A DNA stretch of 64,000 bases from Arbacia lixula (Eukaryota; Echinodermata; Echinoidea; Arbacioida; Arbaciidae), in assembly GCA_963669155.1 (NCBI GenBank), contig OZ022578.1:6749387-6813386 (forward strand), given 5' to 3'. Below the pieces are notes generated by a model, which worked only from the letters and a program-made list of their open reading frames with translations, was not told the DNA's origin and searched no databases. The translations under genes and the position numbers were made by a program. Shown one piece after another: positions 37,237-49,563 of this stretch; the stretch's first letter is position 1; the number at the start of each line of letters is the position of its first letter.

Positions 37237-38319
37237 CTAAATGTCAATGAAGAGATCCGTTGCCTTCAGCTTGTCCTCAGACCATCCCAGTTTGAAGAGG
37301 TCGTCAGGATTTTCAATGGTCACCTTGGACTCCTTTCCCCTCTCTCCCTTGGTGATGCACTGGATCTTCCCGTCTGAGGAGTAGGCCTTTATTGTGTTCG
37401 GATCTGTTTTCACCTCCCTCAGCAAGCGGCTTCGGAGGGCCGTGAGGTCTTCGTAAATGAAGACCGGCCTGGAGGTGAGATTAGCAGAGCGGCTGTTGAT
37501 GCCGGAAGCGGAACCAGAGTTGGCGGGACCAGAGGTGGACGAAGCTGCGGGATCAGAGGTGGGCGAGGCTGCGGGACCGGGGGCGGACGAGGCTGTGGGA
37601 CTGGAGGCGGCTCCGTCATTCCTGGAGGGCTTCAGCTTCCTCTTGTTCGCCATTATCCTCGACTTCGTGTCTCGCCTGACGAACTTCGCGATAATCGGAC
37701 GCGGCCCGCTCCCACGGCTCTTCACCCGGTGGCTCACACTGATGTCGGTTGGTCTGACATCCACTCCGATCGCTTTCCCGATATCCATCACGATCTAGTT
37801 GGTGTCCTCATGGCCTTCACTCTCTGGAATCCCGATGATCTTGATGTTGTCTCTCCTTCCGTATTGCTCGAGAGCATCAATCTCCCACTTCTGCGTCTTA
37901 ATTTCAGCTCTCACTTTAGTTGAAGCGCCCAAATCCACCATGCCGAGATGCTCCTTAATGGCGAGCTCGGTTGCTGATTTGATGGTCGCCATTAATACCG
38001 GCTGGATGCCAGCCAGGACAGCAGCAATGATATCTCCAACCATGGATTTTTCTACCACTGTAGAAGTAGAAGTAGCGCTCTTCTTGGTTTGGTCATTTGA
38101 ACGGACAACACCTACTTTCTCCAACGACGACAAAACCGCTTCATTAATTTCCGTGAGAAAGTTGTCACCTTTCTCATCAGTATGTACACAATGATCTTTT
38201 AGAGTCGCGAACCTGTTGTTGAGTATGTTTCTCCTCCTGTCATCTAGGTGTAACTCATGGAGTGGAGATTGAATTGGCCTTGCTGATTTCCCAGATGAAT
38301 TGAGGAGGCACATCATCAA
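37237..38319 (-). pseudogene. ORF1 of the 33-38 kb LINE, with one in-frame stop
   Basis: Two segments in the same frame separated by a single TAG (37,795-37,797). The first holds a helical region and ALEQYGRRDNIKIIGIPE, a signature of LINE ORF1 coiled-coil/RRM proteins. The second continues ISVSHRVK, then GPRPIIAKFVRRDTKSRIM and FIYEDLTALRSRLL. A low-complexity Ala/Ser/Pro/Gly stretch of about 45 residues (about 37,490-37,620) interrupts it. The end reads TDLFIDI. No upstream ATG was confidently chosen. Confidence 0.75.
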
Positions 38320-38329
38320 TATTGACAGT

Positions 38330-41300
38330 GCCTGTGAGACCTGATGTTGCCATGCTCTCGATTTTTCAGCTTACTGTTGCTGACATACTCCTCCCCAATG
38401 TCTTTAGACTATTTTGGCATTGTCTTTACAACATGGTGTTTTCCCAAAAGGTCAACAAACCGTTCTTCCAAAGACTTTGTTGCAAAGAGATTTTTTTATT
38501 TTTCAGGTTTTCATTCACCACATACGGTACATTGCAGTGATTACGATCTGTCTTCTATTTCACCCTTTTTCCTTAAGTAACCATACAATTCTTACATACT
38601 ATGTCATATATAGCAGACATAGTGGAAGTGAAACCTTTGTTAAACATGTACCTCCTTCAAAATGCCAGAATTAAAGATATGTTGAATGTCCTAAGTAGAT
38701 CCTCCAAACCTTCCTCAGTCACACCGTGCTTGAATGCATGTGCTCGTAGGAGGGCTCTTACTTGGTCTCAGTGTCATCACTGTTGCACCAAATCTAATTT
38801 GCCATTTCTGCACGTCCTGTTTGTACCATGACTGTGAGGCAATCCTCTTTCCGTTGGTCACCTTTCTCAGCCAGGCACTCACAATGGTTACCAGGTTGCT
38901 GAATTAGTCCTTCAACAAAGCCTTGTCTATGTAGTATCCCTCTGCTATCCTCACTATCAGACACAGTTGACAGATCTTCTTCACATATTCAGAACAATCG
39001 TGCATCCATTAAAGTCGAGTCTACACTTTTCCCAAACAATCGTGGAGTACCGTCATACACTACACCATCTTATGCATGTATATGGTTGAATAAACACAGC
39101 TTGAAATACACATGAATGGTTAGGGGTGTAAAACTCCTTACATTATAACAGAAGGGAGACTGGCGAATTTTAACAACCTATGCTCCTCTTTGCTGCTCTT
39201 CAACAACTGCATTTCCAACAGTCCTAATCAAATTTGAATGTTGTATTCAGATGCTTATGAACAAGAATTGCAAATAACAAAGATCAGATTTCAGCTGTAG
39301 CTGATGGGAATCAAAATCATTGAGAATCTGATTTAGCACAATAACAGGTCATCAGTCAAGCGTAAAGTCATTCGTAGCTCATGAACAGTTCCACCCCCCC
39401 CCCCCCCCCGATCAGTTCTGATTGAGACTTTGCCGCAATCATCATGGATGCATTGTAAGTACTAAATCATTTCACGGGGTATGGCTCTATGTTGTACATG
39501 TTTCCCTAAGAAACTCTGGGAATCACAATTTCATTATGCATTAAATCCAAGCAAAAGAAACTCTGAGAATAACAGTTTAATTATGTATTTAATTCAAGGA
39601 AAGAAACACTGGGAATAACATTTTGATTACCGATATGCATTCAATTCAAGCAAAATTCATCCAGTCTGTCAGTGATGAAGCGTGGGATCAAAGAGACAGC
39701 CCATGACTCCATGTAAATCTTTTGTGTTCCAAGAATTTACATTAATTAGTGGTTTGATCATAACTGTAAAAATCAAATTGCCTTTATACATGAAATACAT
39801 ATTGCTATATTTATAATACTTTGATGATAGCTTTCACTTGTATCTATCAAGAACCGGTATACAGTGTATGTATTCTAAACAGTGCAATAATTTGAATGTA
39901 GCTACATTTTCGCTGCAGTAGGATAATCAACCTAACATTGTCAATTTTTTTTTTTCAAGATGATATGAAACGGATCCTTGATTGCCAATCTTTGTGTAAG
40001 AGACATAGCACCTGGCAAGCAAGTATGAGTAATCTTTCCTGAATGTTCCAAGATACAGATGAAAGGAACATGACATCTTAAGGATGTTGATTCTGAATTA
40101 CTGTTGAAGAGTGTAATACATGTACATGATTTTTAATGGTGTTATGAAATGATATTGTGTGTACATGCTCTATGGCGAAGGCTTCGAAACATCTACAATC
40201 AATTTGGCTCAAATTCATTTGAACTATGTGTAATGAACAATTTCCTATTTCGTGGAGGCCTATATACGAAACATCTCAGTAAATTTATGTTTTCACAGCA
40301 TGCAACAGGTAACATGGGCTTCTTCTTCACACTCTCCTTGTCTCTAGTTACTAGTCTCTGTCTAATCTCCCAATATTTGGAATTGATAGTTTTGGATCTG
40401 TCATAAATGATGTATAGATTGATTCTAATTCTATTTGTTCTTGTATTCATGTGTTCTTTACTCATGAGTAAATGTCAAGACGTATAGCATTCTCAACTTA
40501 TTGTTCCAGGTTATGCTGCTGATAAAATATTGCACACTCAGTAACAATCAATAGAGAAATGAATGCTTCATGTGGAACACATTCATATTTTTTCTCCACT
40601 ATTGCTTACTGGTACATAGTACATATTAATCCATCTGGGAAGGGTAAAATGATACTTAATATTAATGTCTAGTGTATCAAGTCCAATGGTGAAGTTATGT
40701 GGTCAAGGGCAGCTTAATGTGAAGCTTAGATATAAGGTTTATATAATGTGCAATGTTTTGTAATCAAAATACTTTGGAATTGGAGTGATAATGTGTGTGG
40801 CACAATTATGCTTCAAAATGTACTACTTATTTCAGCATGATCCTATGCTGACAGTGGAACTAGTCATGTCTTTATTGTAAAATCTCAGTCGTAACGAGTA
40901 TGATGGCTGTGTTACTTCACATCTGTAATCACTGCAATCACAAGACTGTTGATTCCATCAACCTTTTTCCTGAACACCATTCCTTCATGGAGAAAAAAAT
41001 GAATTTCATGTTGGCATCCGGGTAGTGAGGTCCAACTTCATGTACTTGTTTAATTCTAACATCAAGAATATATTACAAATTATTAATATGTTTCCCTTAT
41101 TATATGTGCAAATGTTCATTTACATCTTGATAATAAAAGTAAAACAAACTGACTGGAACATTCTGTGTTTTCCGTTTGTTTCGCACATAAAATGAGTTTA
41201 AATGATGTGGATGCGGCGATGCGTATAAACGTTCATTGTTCATCCAAAACACATTGTATCTTCCAAAGAAATGGAACCTTCGATGTTGAAAATGTATTTT

Positions 41301-41480
41301 GAGTTTGCCCCATATTCGGGAATACATGTACTGTATATTCCACGATTGTATAATCAAATCGAATGGCACATCCATGTGAATAGGAATAATCAAGCTTTTT
41401 AATGATACTGCAGTCACGTAGGATGATGAGGCAACAAGCGATGTATAGTCCTCAAACTAGAGGTGCAGAACTTTTTAAGG
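38330..41480. other. Unassigned intergenic sequence
   Basis: No coding region I can support. A C run lies at 39,393-39,409. 39,215-39,392 is a diverged relative of the hairpin element in the CCT3 intron (4,490-4,670). 38,610-38,870 looks GC-richer and transposon-like on the minus strand but matches no family I recognise. Confidence 0.4.
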
Positions 41481-41486
41481 GCGTAT

Positions 41487-41590
41487 ATAACTCGGTGTTT
41501 AAAAAAACAATTGACACTTGAAAAATAATGTTTAAAAGGTTACCTCTCGAATTAAGCTGAAGTTGACACATAAAGTCTATGAATGGAAGT
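41487..41590. repeat. Single end of the 601-bp MITE family
   Basis: cggtgtttaaaaaaacaattgacacttg...agctgaagttgacacataaagtc resembles the right terminal repeat of the element at 3084-3684. No partner end was found nearby. Confidence 0.45.
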
Positions 41591-42289
41591 TTAAAACATC
41601 AACAATGTACATGTAGTTCTCTCATTAAATATTTACAAGCTGTAAGCTCGAAAATAACAACATGAACCACGTTAATCATTATATAATAGTGTTTGTGCGT
41701 TTATGATCTATTGTTAGTAGTTTAAATTGAATTGTCTTTTAAATACATACACACCCACACTTTTGTGGAGTTCCTCGTTGGCTACTCTTAAATGCCTGCA
41801 TAGATTCGTTAACTATAATGGTAAAACCATTATTTCATCTCTACAGTTGTATAGGCTTAGAGATTTGTACTCGATACATATAAATGTCGAGACGTTTTTT
41901 ATCTGTATTTATGAACTCTTCATGTGCTAATGGTGCATTTAGGCACAAGCGCTACACTCGCATTCCATAGAACAGCAGCTCATGTGACACGCGTATGGCT
42001 ACCTTCAGATGGTCATGGCACAGGATCGTATTGCGTGTGTGAGGAAACAAGGATAGAGGGAGATAGAGAGATTGAAACATACAAGGACAAATGCTATAAA
42101 ACGGTGAGAACAAAAAGAAGAAATGGAGATGAGAAAAGAACGGGTGAGGTGTCAAGAGAGGGGTAAATAGAAGGGCGAGCAACGGAAAGCAAAAGGGTGA
42201 ACAGAGGTCAGATTATTTGTAAGCTGATACCTTGAAAACACTGAAAGAATTGTTACGAAAATGTGCTTTAATTAAAAAGGAAAAAAACA

Positions 42290-42294
42290 TTGCA

Positions 42295-42330
<36 letters not shown>

Positions 42331-42346
42331 CGCGCGTGTGTTTATG
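42290..42346 (+). repeat. (TG)n(CG)n microsatellite
   Basis: An alternating purine-pyrimidine run of TG then CG, a classical Z-DNA-prone sequence. In the duplicate copy (about 52,385) it is reduced to a few TG units. Confidence 0.8.
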
Positions 42347-42992
42347 TCCCTATACTTGTGCGTGAGTCCCCTTGTGTACATTTATGAAATGTATTCCCCA
42401 TGTATTTTCTCTCGCCCTCCTTACTGGGCATCTCTGTTGTATCTATTCCAGTGCCTCGTCAGACTGTCACATGTATTCTATATATTTCCAAAGAATTTTC
42501 GAATTTTTAATTCACCCACATAGCACCACACAATATCAATACTTGCCGATTTCGCAGTGTGCTCCTGCATAATATGCCGGACACTGACAAGCGTAAAACA
42601 TCTTGTCATCGAGGATGCAATAGGCCACCGTTTTAACACGGATTCGGCAGGCAGGGATCCTCATCGGAAAGCCAAACAATTAACATTGTCTCAACATTGG
42701 ATTATTATCTAAACATGAAAGGATATTCACAAGTGATAAGCTAATGGTTAATGGATTACTTTTTATCCATTGTAAATACCTTAAGCTATGCTGGCTATAT
42801 ACTTTAAACAATTTTTTTGTAGCCCTCTCTCATCGACAAGAACATTCATGCTTATCTTGATAATATTTCTTCTTTTGTTACTGCAGATCCTAGTTAAGAG
42901 TAGGACTATATTGCGATGTCTTCAAGACATGAAAGGAGATATTGTAATGTTTAGGAGACCACCACTGCGCTGTGCACGTGCATAGCGATACG

Positions 42993-43215
42993 CATGGGCG
43001 GAAATCCCGGGGGGGGGGGGGGACGGTCGGGGGGGGGGGGGTGTCGCGTCCCCCCCACCAAAAATAGTGGGGGGACACAATATCAAATGTCCCCCCACTA
43101 TTTTTAAAATACAAAAATCCCATCACTATCCCCCCCCCCCCCCCCCCCCCGCGCTCAGCTACTTCTTGAGGAAAAACATGTCCCCTCCACCTTCGGGGAG
43201 CGATTTCCGCCCATG
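42993..43215. mobile_element. 223-bp hAT-like MITE with 8-bp target duplication (copy 1)
   Basis: Perfect 14-bp terminal inverted repeats CATGGGCGGAAATC/GATTTCCGCCCATG, flanked by GCGATACG on both sides (42,985-42,992 and 43,216-43,223). An 8-bp duplication is the hallmark of hAT elements. The interior consists of G and C runs and an internal repeat of ccccccactattttt in both orientations. Confidence 0.85.
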
Positions 43216-45354
43216 GCGATACGTACCATAATGTATAACATATACCCTCATATCACACAAATTATATACGATTAGTATAACTTGAGCCTTCTTCTAACAA
43301 TTTGCACTAGATCTAAGATATCTTGTAGACATGATGACCTTAAGATGCCACTTAGCTATCTGAATTTCAATATTTTCAAGATATCTCGGAGTACCGCTGG
43401 CATATCATTTATATCTTGAAAAGCAAATTGACCACTTGTTTAAGTCTTTCTATACCTTGTAACATATATCACACATTACGTCATAAGAGCGCCATGTGCC
43501 AAAAAAATGTACATTAACCCGCCGATAAATGTAATCATTTATGATAACCACCCCAAGTAAGGATAACGTACTCCATCTTGTAAATGAATTAATTATTTTT
43601 CATTCAACTACAGGATAGTGTACGGTATCCTTATTACTGCGTTTATATCTAAAATCTATTTTCTATCTATTATGTAACATCATGATAATATCAAATTTAA
43701 TTTTCACAGCCTTTATTCTTCATGGCCTCTCCTAATAATCAACTTACTTGTTAACCATCAGAATCCATCTCGCTTCGAAACTTTACCTCTTTCACAAATA
43801 TGCCCGCTCCTGGTTTCTAAGCACGTTTCGTTGTCATGGCAATGCATTGAGTAGCAATCTAAACCAGGTTGGAATTGGTTATTTCCACATTAGCGGCGAT
43901 ATCATTGTAGCATTGTATTAATAAAGGGTAACTTTACACATGAACGATTCAAACGGACTTGTAATCTCCATTAACGAGAAAATAACGTGGATTCTCGATT
44001 TCCTCTTGATTAAATATGTTGTTAGTCCATTAGTTCAGCCCGGGAATATAATTCATGATCAATATCATTGATTCATCACTTGTAAGCTCAGAACTGTGCT
44101 TATTCATCTGTACACTGTGTTGTCTGTGAACTCCACACATACAGAATTTCTTGAACTATTCAGAATTAATCATCATAAAGTATGCCGCTTTCCTCCCATT
44201 ATATAATTACTATTTTCCAGTATATTCGTGGTACAATATTGTACCATGATTTACGTACAAGAAAAATACAATATGTGCATGGCAGAGCCATTGTAGTTCC
44301 ATGATACGACCATGTTTAATAATACATGTACATGTTCCATGATTGTACCACTGATCGTCAGAGTATAGTGGTATCATGGCAGCAAATGTACCATAACAGC
44401 ATACTATATTAAGTGAAAGTAACATACCATGGTAACACAATTGCACGTATGAATCATGACAAATGTGTGGTGGTAATAATGTGTAAAGGGTGCCATGCGA
44501 CAAGAGTCATGGTAAATATGTGTTATTCCCTTACAATTACCATGCTTTTACCAAGTATAATCAAGCATAAACGTGCCATGCATATTAACAGGAGTTACCA
44601 CAAGTGTGGTAGCACTATTAAAGTTAATGGATTATTAATGGATAAAAAAAAATATTGTAAATGTGCGGTAGTATCATAACAGTACCGTACACTAAATATT
44701 ATTTATGGTAAATGCGTAGCAGTACCATGGAACTATCAAGTGGAGTATATTCAGATGAGACCTGCCGTAATCATATAGTATTTGTATGGTACTTACGTGG
44801 TAATGATTTTACTAGTAACCTTAATTTGTGGAAGTACCGTTGTAATGTCTATTATTTTTGTCAAAATCCCAGGTAATTTCTAGCCAAAACATGGTGGTTT
44901 TTGTGGTATGTCGTGGAAAACACCATTATGACCATTGTAATACCATGGTTTCATGTACTTTTGACAAGTCGGCTGATAGCAGCAATAATATGATTATCAA
45001 TGTTATCAGACATGTCAGAAATATAGTAGCAGTAGTGGTAAGAGCAAAAAGTGGTAATGTTAGAAGTAGAAGTGATAATAGTACCAGTTGCACACTTAAG
45101 TACTAAGTTGATATAATCTTTGTTCTACTAGTGATAAGATTGATCTATTATTACCACAGAGAACAATACCGGCAAAACAAAATTCATATCAGGAATTGTC
45201 TCACCGCAGAACATTAATTTCTTTGAACAATCACTGAATAATATATCATCAGTCATTTTGAAACAAATCTGCAACGCAAATTCTTTCTGTTCTTCGAGAA
45301 AGTATGGGCTGAGATCATATTATCATGTTAACATCCCTCCACTTTACCCCACCC

Positions 45355-45600
45355 CACACCCTCTCTCTCTCTTTCTTCGTGGATCTTCTTTCTATCTATC
45401 CCCTCCCCTCCCCCCATTCTCCCCCCCCCCCTCTCTCTCTCCCTCTCTTTCGTCGTGTGTCTTCTTCCTATTTTGTCTCCGTCTCTCTTCTATCCTTCCC
45501 CCATTCTCTCCCCTCTCTTTCCTCGTGTCTCTTCTTCCTATTTTGTCTCCGTCTCTCTTCTATCCCCTCCCCTCCCCCATCCTCTCTCTCTCTCTCTCTC
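45355..45600 (+). repeat. CT-rich low-complexity tract
   Basis: Long C/T-only blocks with a roughly 85-bp internal duplication of cgtgt(g/c)tcttcttcctattttgtctccgtctctc. It produces long Ser/Pro/Leu frames that are not genes. Confidence 0.8.
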
Positions 45601-46091
45601 TATTTATATATGTACTCCTTTCTTTCCCCTCAACATCTGTCTTTGCAATGTACTTGCATTCCCTGTTTAAAATACTTATTCGCTCATCGCTCAGGCATCC
45701 ACTCACATCACTGAACAGATAACACTACTTAACCCTAATACTACTTCTAATACTATTTCAAAGATTGTTATTACCCCCTCCCCTTTGATCTCGGCCAGGG
45801 GTCGCTCAATTGCTTCAATTAATTCATGCAAGAAATCATAGATTTTGGTATCTCTCACAAAATAAAGCCTCTGGAATAGCAGTTTTGGGGACAAATGTCT
45901 TTCATAACTCCCCCATCAATTCTCGAAAGAAAAATAATAATAATAATAATAATAATGAACAATTCTTGTATAGCGCATATCACAAAAAATGAATTTAAGT
46001 CCCTATTCGCTTAGAAAAAAGAAGAAGAAAAGGAATAGGACATACCACTTACGAGAAAGAAGAATACTTTGACATAAAATAAATGAATTGG

Positions 46092-47775
46092 TTATTTCAA
46101 AGAATAGAAGAGATGTCTCTTCAAGAGACTTTTAAAATTATCTAATGTATCAGTTTGTTTGAGGTTTATTGGAAGTTTATTCCATAACTCTGAGGCAGCT
46201 TGCTGGAAAGATCTTGCACCGTAGGATACTGTGCTGACAGTGCGAGAAACCAACTGAGATTTTGACTGTGATCGTAGGTTTCTTGTAGGACAGTATTTAG
46301 TGACCAATTCTTGCAAATAATCAGGACCCAATTCATGCAAGCATAAAAACACCAATGTCAAGATCTTAAATTCAATACGCTGTCTTATTGGAAGCCAATG
46401 TAGTTTTTCTAAGATTGGGGTAATGTGATCACGAAGTCGGGTGCAAGTTACCAGCCTTGCCGCAGAGTTTTGGATTCTTTGTAATTTCTGAATTTCATTT
46501 TCAGGAAGACCATACAAAATACCATTACAGAAGTCAAGCCGAGATGTTACATGAGCATGGACAAGTCTCTCTGTTGACTTCTTTGAAAGAAAGGGACGTA
46601 TCGTCCCAATCTTGTGCAAAACAAATGATGCTGCCTTGCAAATATGTTTTACATGACCTGACAATGTCAAATGCTCATCAAACCTAACACCAAGATTACG
46701 AGCAGAATCAACAGTACTGATAACAGTGTTGCCAAATGAAATAGTATCAATTGATTCACTCTGTCTAAATTTACTTCTAAAGTGGATGACCTTGGTTTTC
46801 TCTTCATTCAGTTTAAGACCATTTTTAACAGACCAATTCTTAATATCAGTCATACATGCTTCGATTTGCAAGATTGCTTCACCCTGATGTCCTTTCTTAA
46901 CGAGTACATAAACTTGCGTATCATCAGCATACATCATACCTTTAAGATTATGTTTACAAATTATATCATATAATGGGGCAACATACAGACTAAAAGCTAC
47001 TGGGCCGAACACTGACCCTTGCGGAACACCATGAGAAGATGACTTAGCATCTGACATAGAAACGCCAATTACCACCTTATGCATCCTATTCTGAAAGTAT
47101 GATTTTATCAAGTCAAAAGCAACACCACGTATTCCATATCGTTCTTGCAAGCGTGATAAGAATTTTTCATGTATAATTGTATCAAACGCTGCTTTATAAT
47201 CCAACAAAAGCAAAAGTGCCTCTTCACCTTTATCAAGATTCAAAATGATGTCATTAGCAACCTTTACCAGTGCAGTCTCACAACTATGATACTGCATATA
47301 TGCTGATTGGATAGTAGAATACAAATTATTTTTCTTCAGGTATGCATGCAATTGAATAACCATAATTCTTTTAATTGTTTTACTAATGAATTTCAGATGT
47401 GCTATAGGTCTATAGTTCTTCAAATCCTCAGAGTCAAGACCATTTCCCTTCACTAAGGGGGAGATATGAGCTTCCTTCAGCGAATCAGGGAAATGTCCAC
47501 TGGAAAGAACCAAGTTTACAATTTTTGTGATGACTGGAGCCAACTCCTTGATGCACTTCTTCAGCAAATCCGTTGGGATTGGATCTAGCTCACAGGTGGT
47601 TGATTTGGAACGTGTGATTGTTTTTTCAACTTGCTGTGAAGACACTGCCTGAAATTCATCAAACTCATGGTCAGTTTTCTGGAACATGACATCGAAAACC
47701 TCAGGACACTTCGAGGAATCAAGAGATGATACAATGCTTTCAGTTTTACTAGCAAAGAAGGTAGAAATCGATTTG
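46092..47775 (-). CDS. L2 LINE reverse transcriptase and C-terminal domain
   Basis: Long open frame (531 codons from an internal ATG at 47,687, homologous sequence from about 47,775). Landmarks: ELDPIPTDLLKKCIKELAP, LKNYRPIAHLKFISK, QSAYMQYHSCETALVKV, LLDYKAAFDTI, SSSHGVPQGSVFGPVAFSLY, catalytic MMYADDTQVYV, KTKVIHF, then the typical L2/CR1 tail RLDFCNGILYGLP, LQRIQNSAARLV, LHWLPIRQRIEFK and LWNKLPINLK. RT motifs all look intact, while the upstream frameshift and endonuclease mutation argue against activity. Confidence 0.92.
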
Positions 47776-48895
47776 CCAGTGATGGGTTGCTTTCATCATC
47801 TTTAGGAAGCACTTTATCAGACTTGGCAAACAGGTTATCTACTTTTCGGAAGAAGTCTCTTGGACCGCAGTCGTCAAGCTCCCTGGAATAGAGCGCTCTT
47901 CTTGCTCGGATTAAGACTTGATTATAATGTGTGGCTTCTTTCTGGAATATCTGATGATCGATCTCCAATTTTGATTTCCGCCAACGTCTCTCAAGCTTCC
48001 GCACTTTTTGTTTTGCTTCATGACAATCATTTGAAAACCAAGGTGAACGGGGCCGGGCAGTAATAGTCCGTGTTGTCTGAGGAGCATGTTTATCAAGAAT
48101 ATTCCTCAGCGTCCACTCGTAGAGTTCAACTAATTCACAGCTGTCAAGACCTGCATAACATTGAAGCAAGTTTGAGCTAACTATATCTGAGCAAAAAGAA
48201 TCAATATCTATGTCCTTTAGCTTCCGAAACTTTATCGTCGTTCTTACCGGATCAGGTCTTTTGATTGCAAATTTACAAAGAAGAGCTGCATGATCTGACG
48301 GCAGGTAACTGGTGCATGAAATCTGAGAGATGATGTCACTTGAATCCCTTGTTATCATCAAATCTAATGTGTGTCCTTTAACATGGGTTGGAAAATCTAT
48401 GTGCTGAATTAAATTGACTGACGATATGAAATCAGAGAAAGTAACAGCATCACGATCATGAGGGTCATTAACATGGAAGTTAAAATCACCAGCGATGACA
48501 ACGCTATTTGGATCGGTCATTAATTTCTCAAGAAGAATATAAAATTCTTCAAAGAATGTAGGAGTCGTGGACATACGATTCTTTTTTCTTTGAGGGAGAT
48601 AAATAACAATCAAACGGAGGGGCTTCTGATCCTTACTTGAGATGAGCAAATCAATATATTCAAAGGATTCAAACGCGCATAGCCCATGCTGTTGTATAGC
48701 AGTGTAATTCTTGTGAAGACAGACTCCAATCCCTCCACCAGTCCTGTTCTTTCGAGGTAAATGAATAAGCGGATGACTCGGTAGAGATGAGTTCAGTTCA
48801 GCCAAGCATCTGTTATCTCGGCCATCACCCGCCAGCCAGGTTTGAGTTATTGCCAGTATATCAATGTGGTGTGTACACACAAGATCAGTTATCAT
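47770..48895 (-). pseudogene. L2 LINE endonuclease domain, catalytic Glu changed to Gln
   Basis: Frame from 48,895 with DILAITQTWLAGDGRDNRC, RTGGGIGVCLHKNY, LRLIVIYLPQ, VVIAGDFNFHVND and TLDLMIT, SDHAALLCKF. The usual LTETWL motif reads ITQTWL here (codon CAA at 48,842-48,844), replacing the metal-binding Glu. A Lys/Arg-rich linker follows to the frameshift at about 47,775. Confidence 0.85.
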
Positions 48896-49563
48896 GTGAG
48901 TCTTGTTTTTGACTGATCTTGCATTCCATAGTGCAAACGTCGAAAATTATGTCTTCTGGTGATCCCCTTCCTGTGAAATTTGAGACGACTGGATCTGTCT
49001 TCGCCTTTGTATCCGTCGACCAGCTTTCACTCCCCTGTGAGTACGTGGTTTCACAGATATTCCAAGCTGCTGTATTGCCTGCCATGTTTTTGAATCAAGT
49101 CTGGTGGTTGAATTAAGATGTAATCCTCCAGATCAGCATTGTGGTTCAAATCCAAGTCTGCCTTTCATAAATAAGCTTGAATGAACATCAATAGCTCAAG
49201 GAGACTCACTGTACTAGAAGTATGGCTTCCTTCTCAAAATCATTACAGTCATGCATAAATTTGAAGTTCAAAAATCTAGAAGTTCCAATGCATAACTTTC
49301 CGTCAGACTAGTCTAGAAGATGCACCAGGATATCACAAAAAGACTAGTACAAATATCATATAGTATGTCAAAGTAAATCACAATAAATTAGCAGAAAATG
49401 GGAGAGACAAAGTAGAGTGTGGCTGCTGTTAGGCGCGCACATAAACATATATACATGATATATAAGAGAGGTTGTGGTAATTATTTCTTATGTATTTTAT
49501 TGTTTTTCAATTTTCTTATGGTTTTCTTTGTTTTTCGTCAAGCGTTTTCTGCTATTTGGATGT

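Larger units (their letters stand above)
33351..38325 (-). mobile_element. Non-LTR retrotransposon with ORF1 and ORF2, broken
   Basis: On the minus strand: ORF1 (38,319-37,237), a spacer, ORF2 endonuclease (37,159-36,056), RT (about 35,790-34,548) and a long C-terminal region (34,446-33,742). A 3' tail of AT-rich sequence with a TA/CA microsatellite (33,429-33,470) follows. Clade not assigned. An APE-type endonuclease with GVRQGDNLSPLLFAIYLND is typical of I/CR1-like groups. Its 3' end abuts the MULE relic. Confidence 0.8.
41740..46110 (+). repeat. Segmental duplication, copy 1
   Basis: Collinear with 51,825-55,139 (for 41,740-45,113) and with 61,915-62,730 (for 45,114-46,110). The first few hundred bases are more diverged. 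From about 42,180 on the copies are near-identical by eye. The right end falls inside the L2 coding region (last codons and stop at 46,092). Confidence 0.9.
45932..48975 (-). mobile_element. L2-clade LINE, nearly full ORF2
   Basis: The 3' end is the (ATT)n tail at 45,934-45,956, preceded on the minus strand by gcgctatacaagaattgttc. ORF2 runs from at least 48,943 (ALWNARSVKNKTHM) to the stop at 46,092. Only one clear frameshift, near 47,775, separates the endonuclease and RT frames. Upstream, a stop near 48,950 leaves the true start unresolved. Confidence 0.9.

Noticed and set aside
45258..45722. 154- and 129-codon Ser/Pro/Leu-rich plus-strand frames
   Set aside because: Produced by a CT-only low-complexity tract. 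The shorter duplicate at 62.1-62.3 kb does not keep the frame.
49138..49155. tRNA B-box-like ggttcaaatcc
   Set aside because: No A box, acceptor stem or cloverleaf around it. The segment lies just outside the 5' end of the L2.
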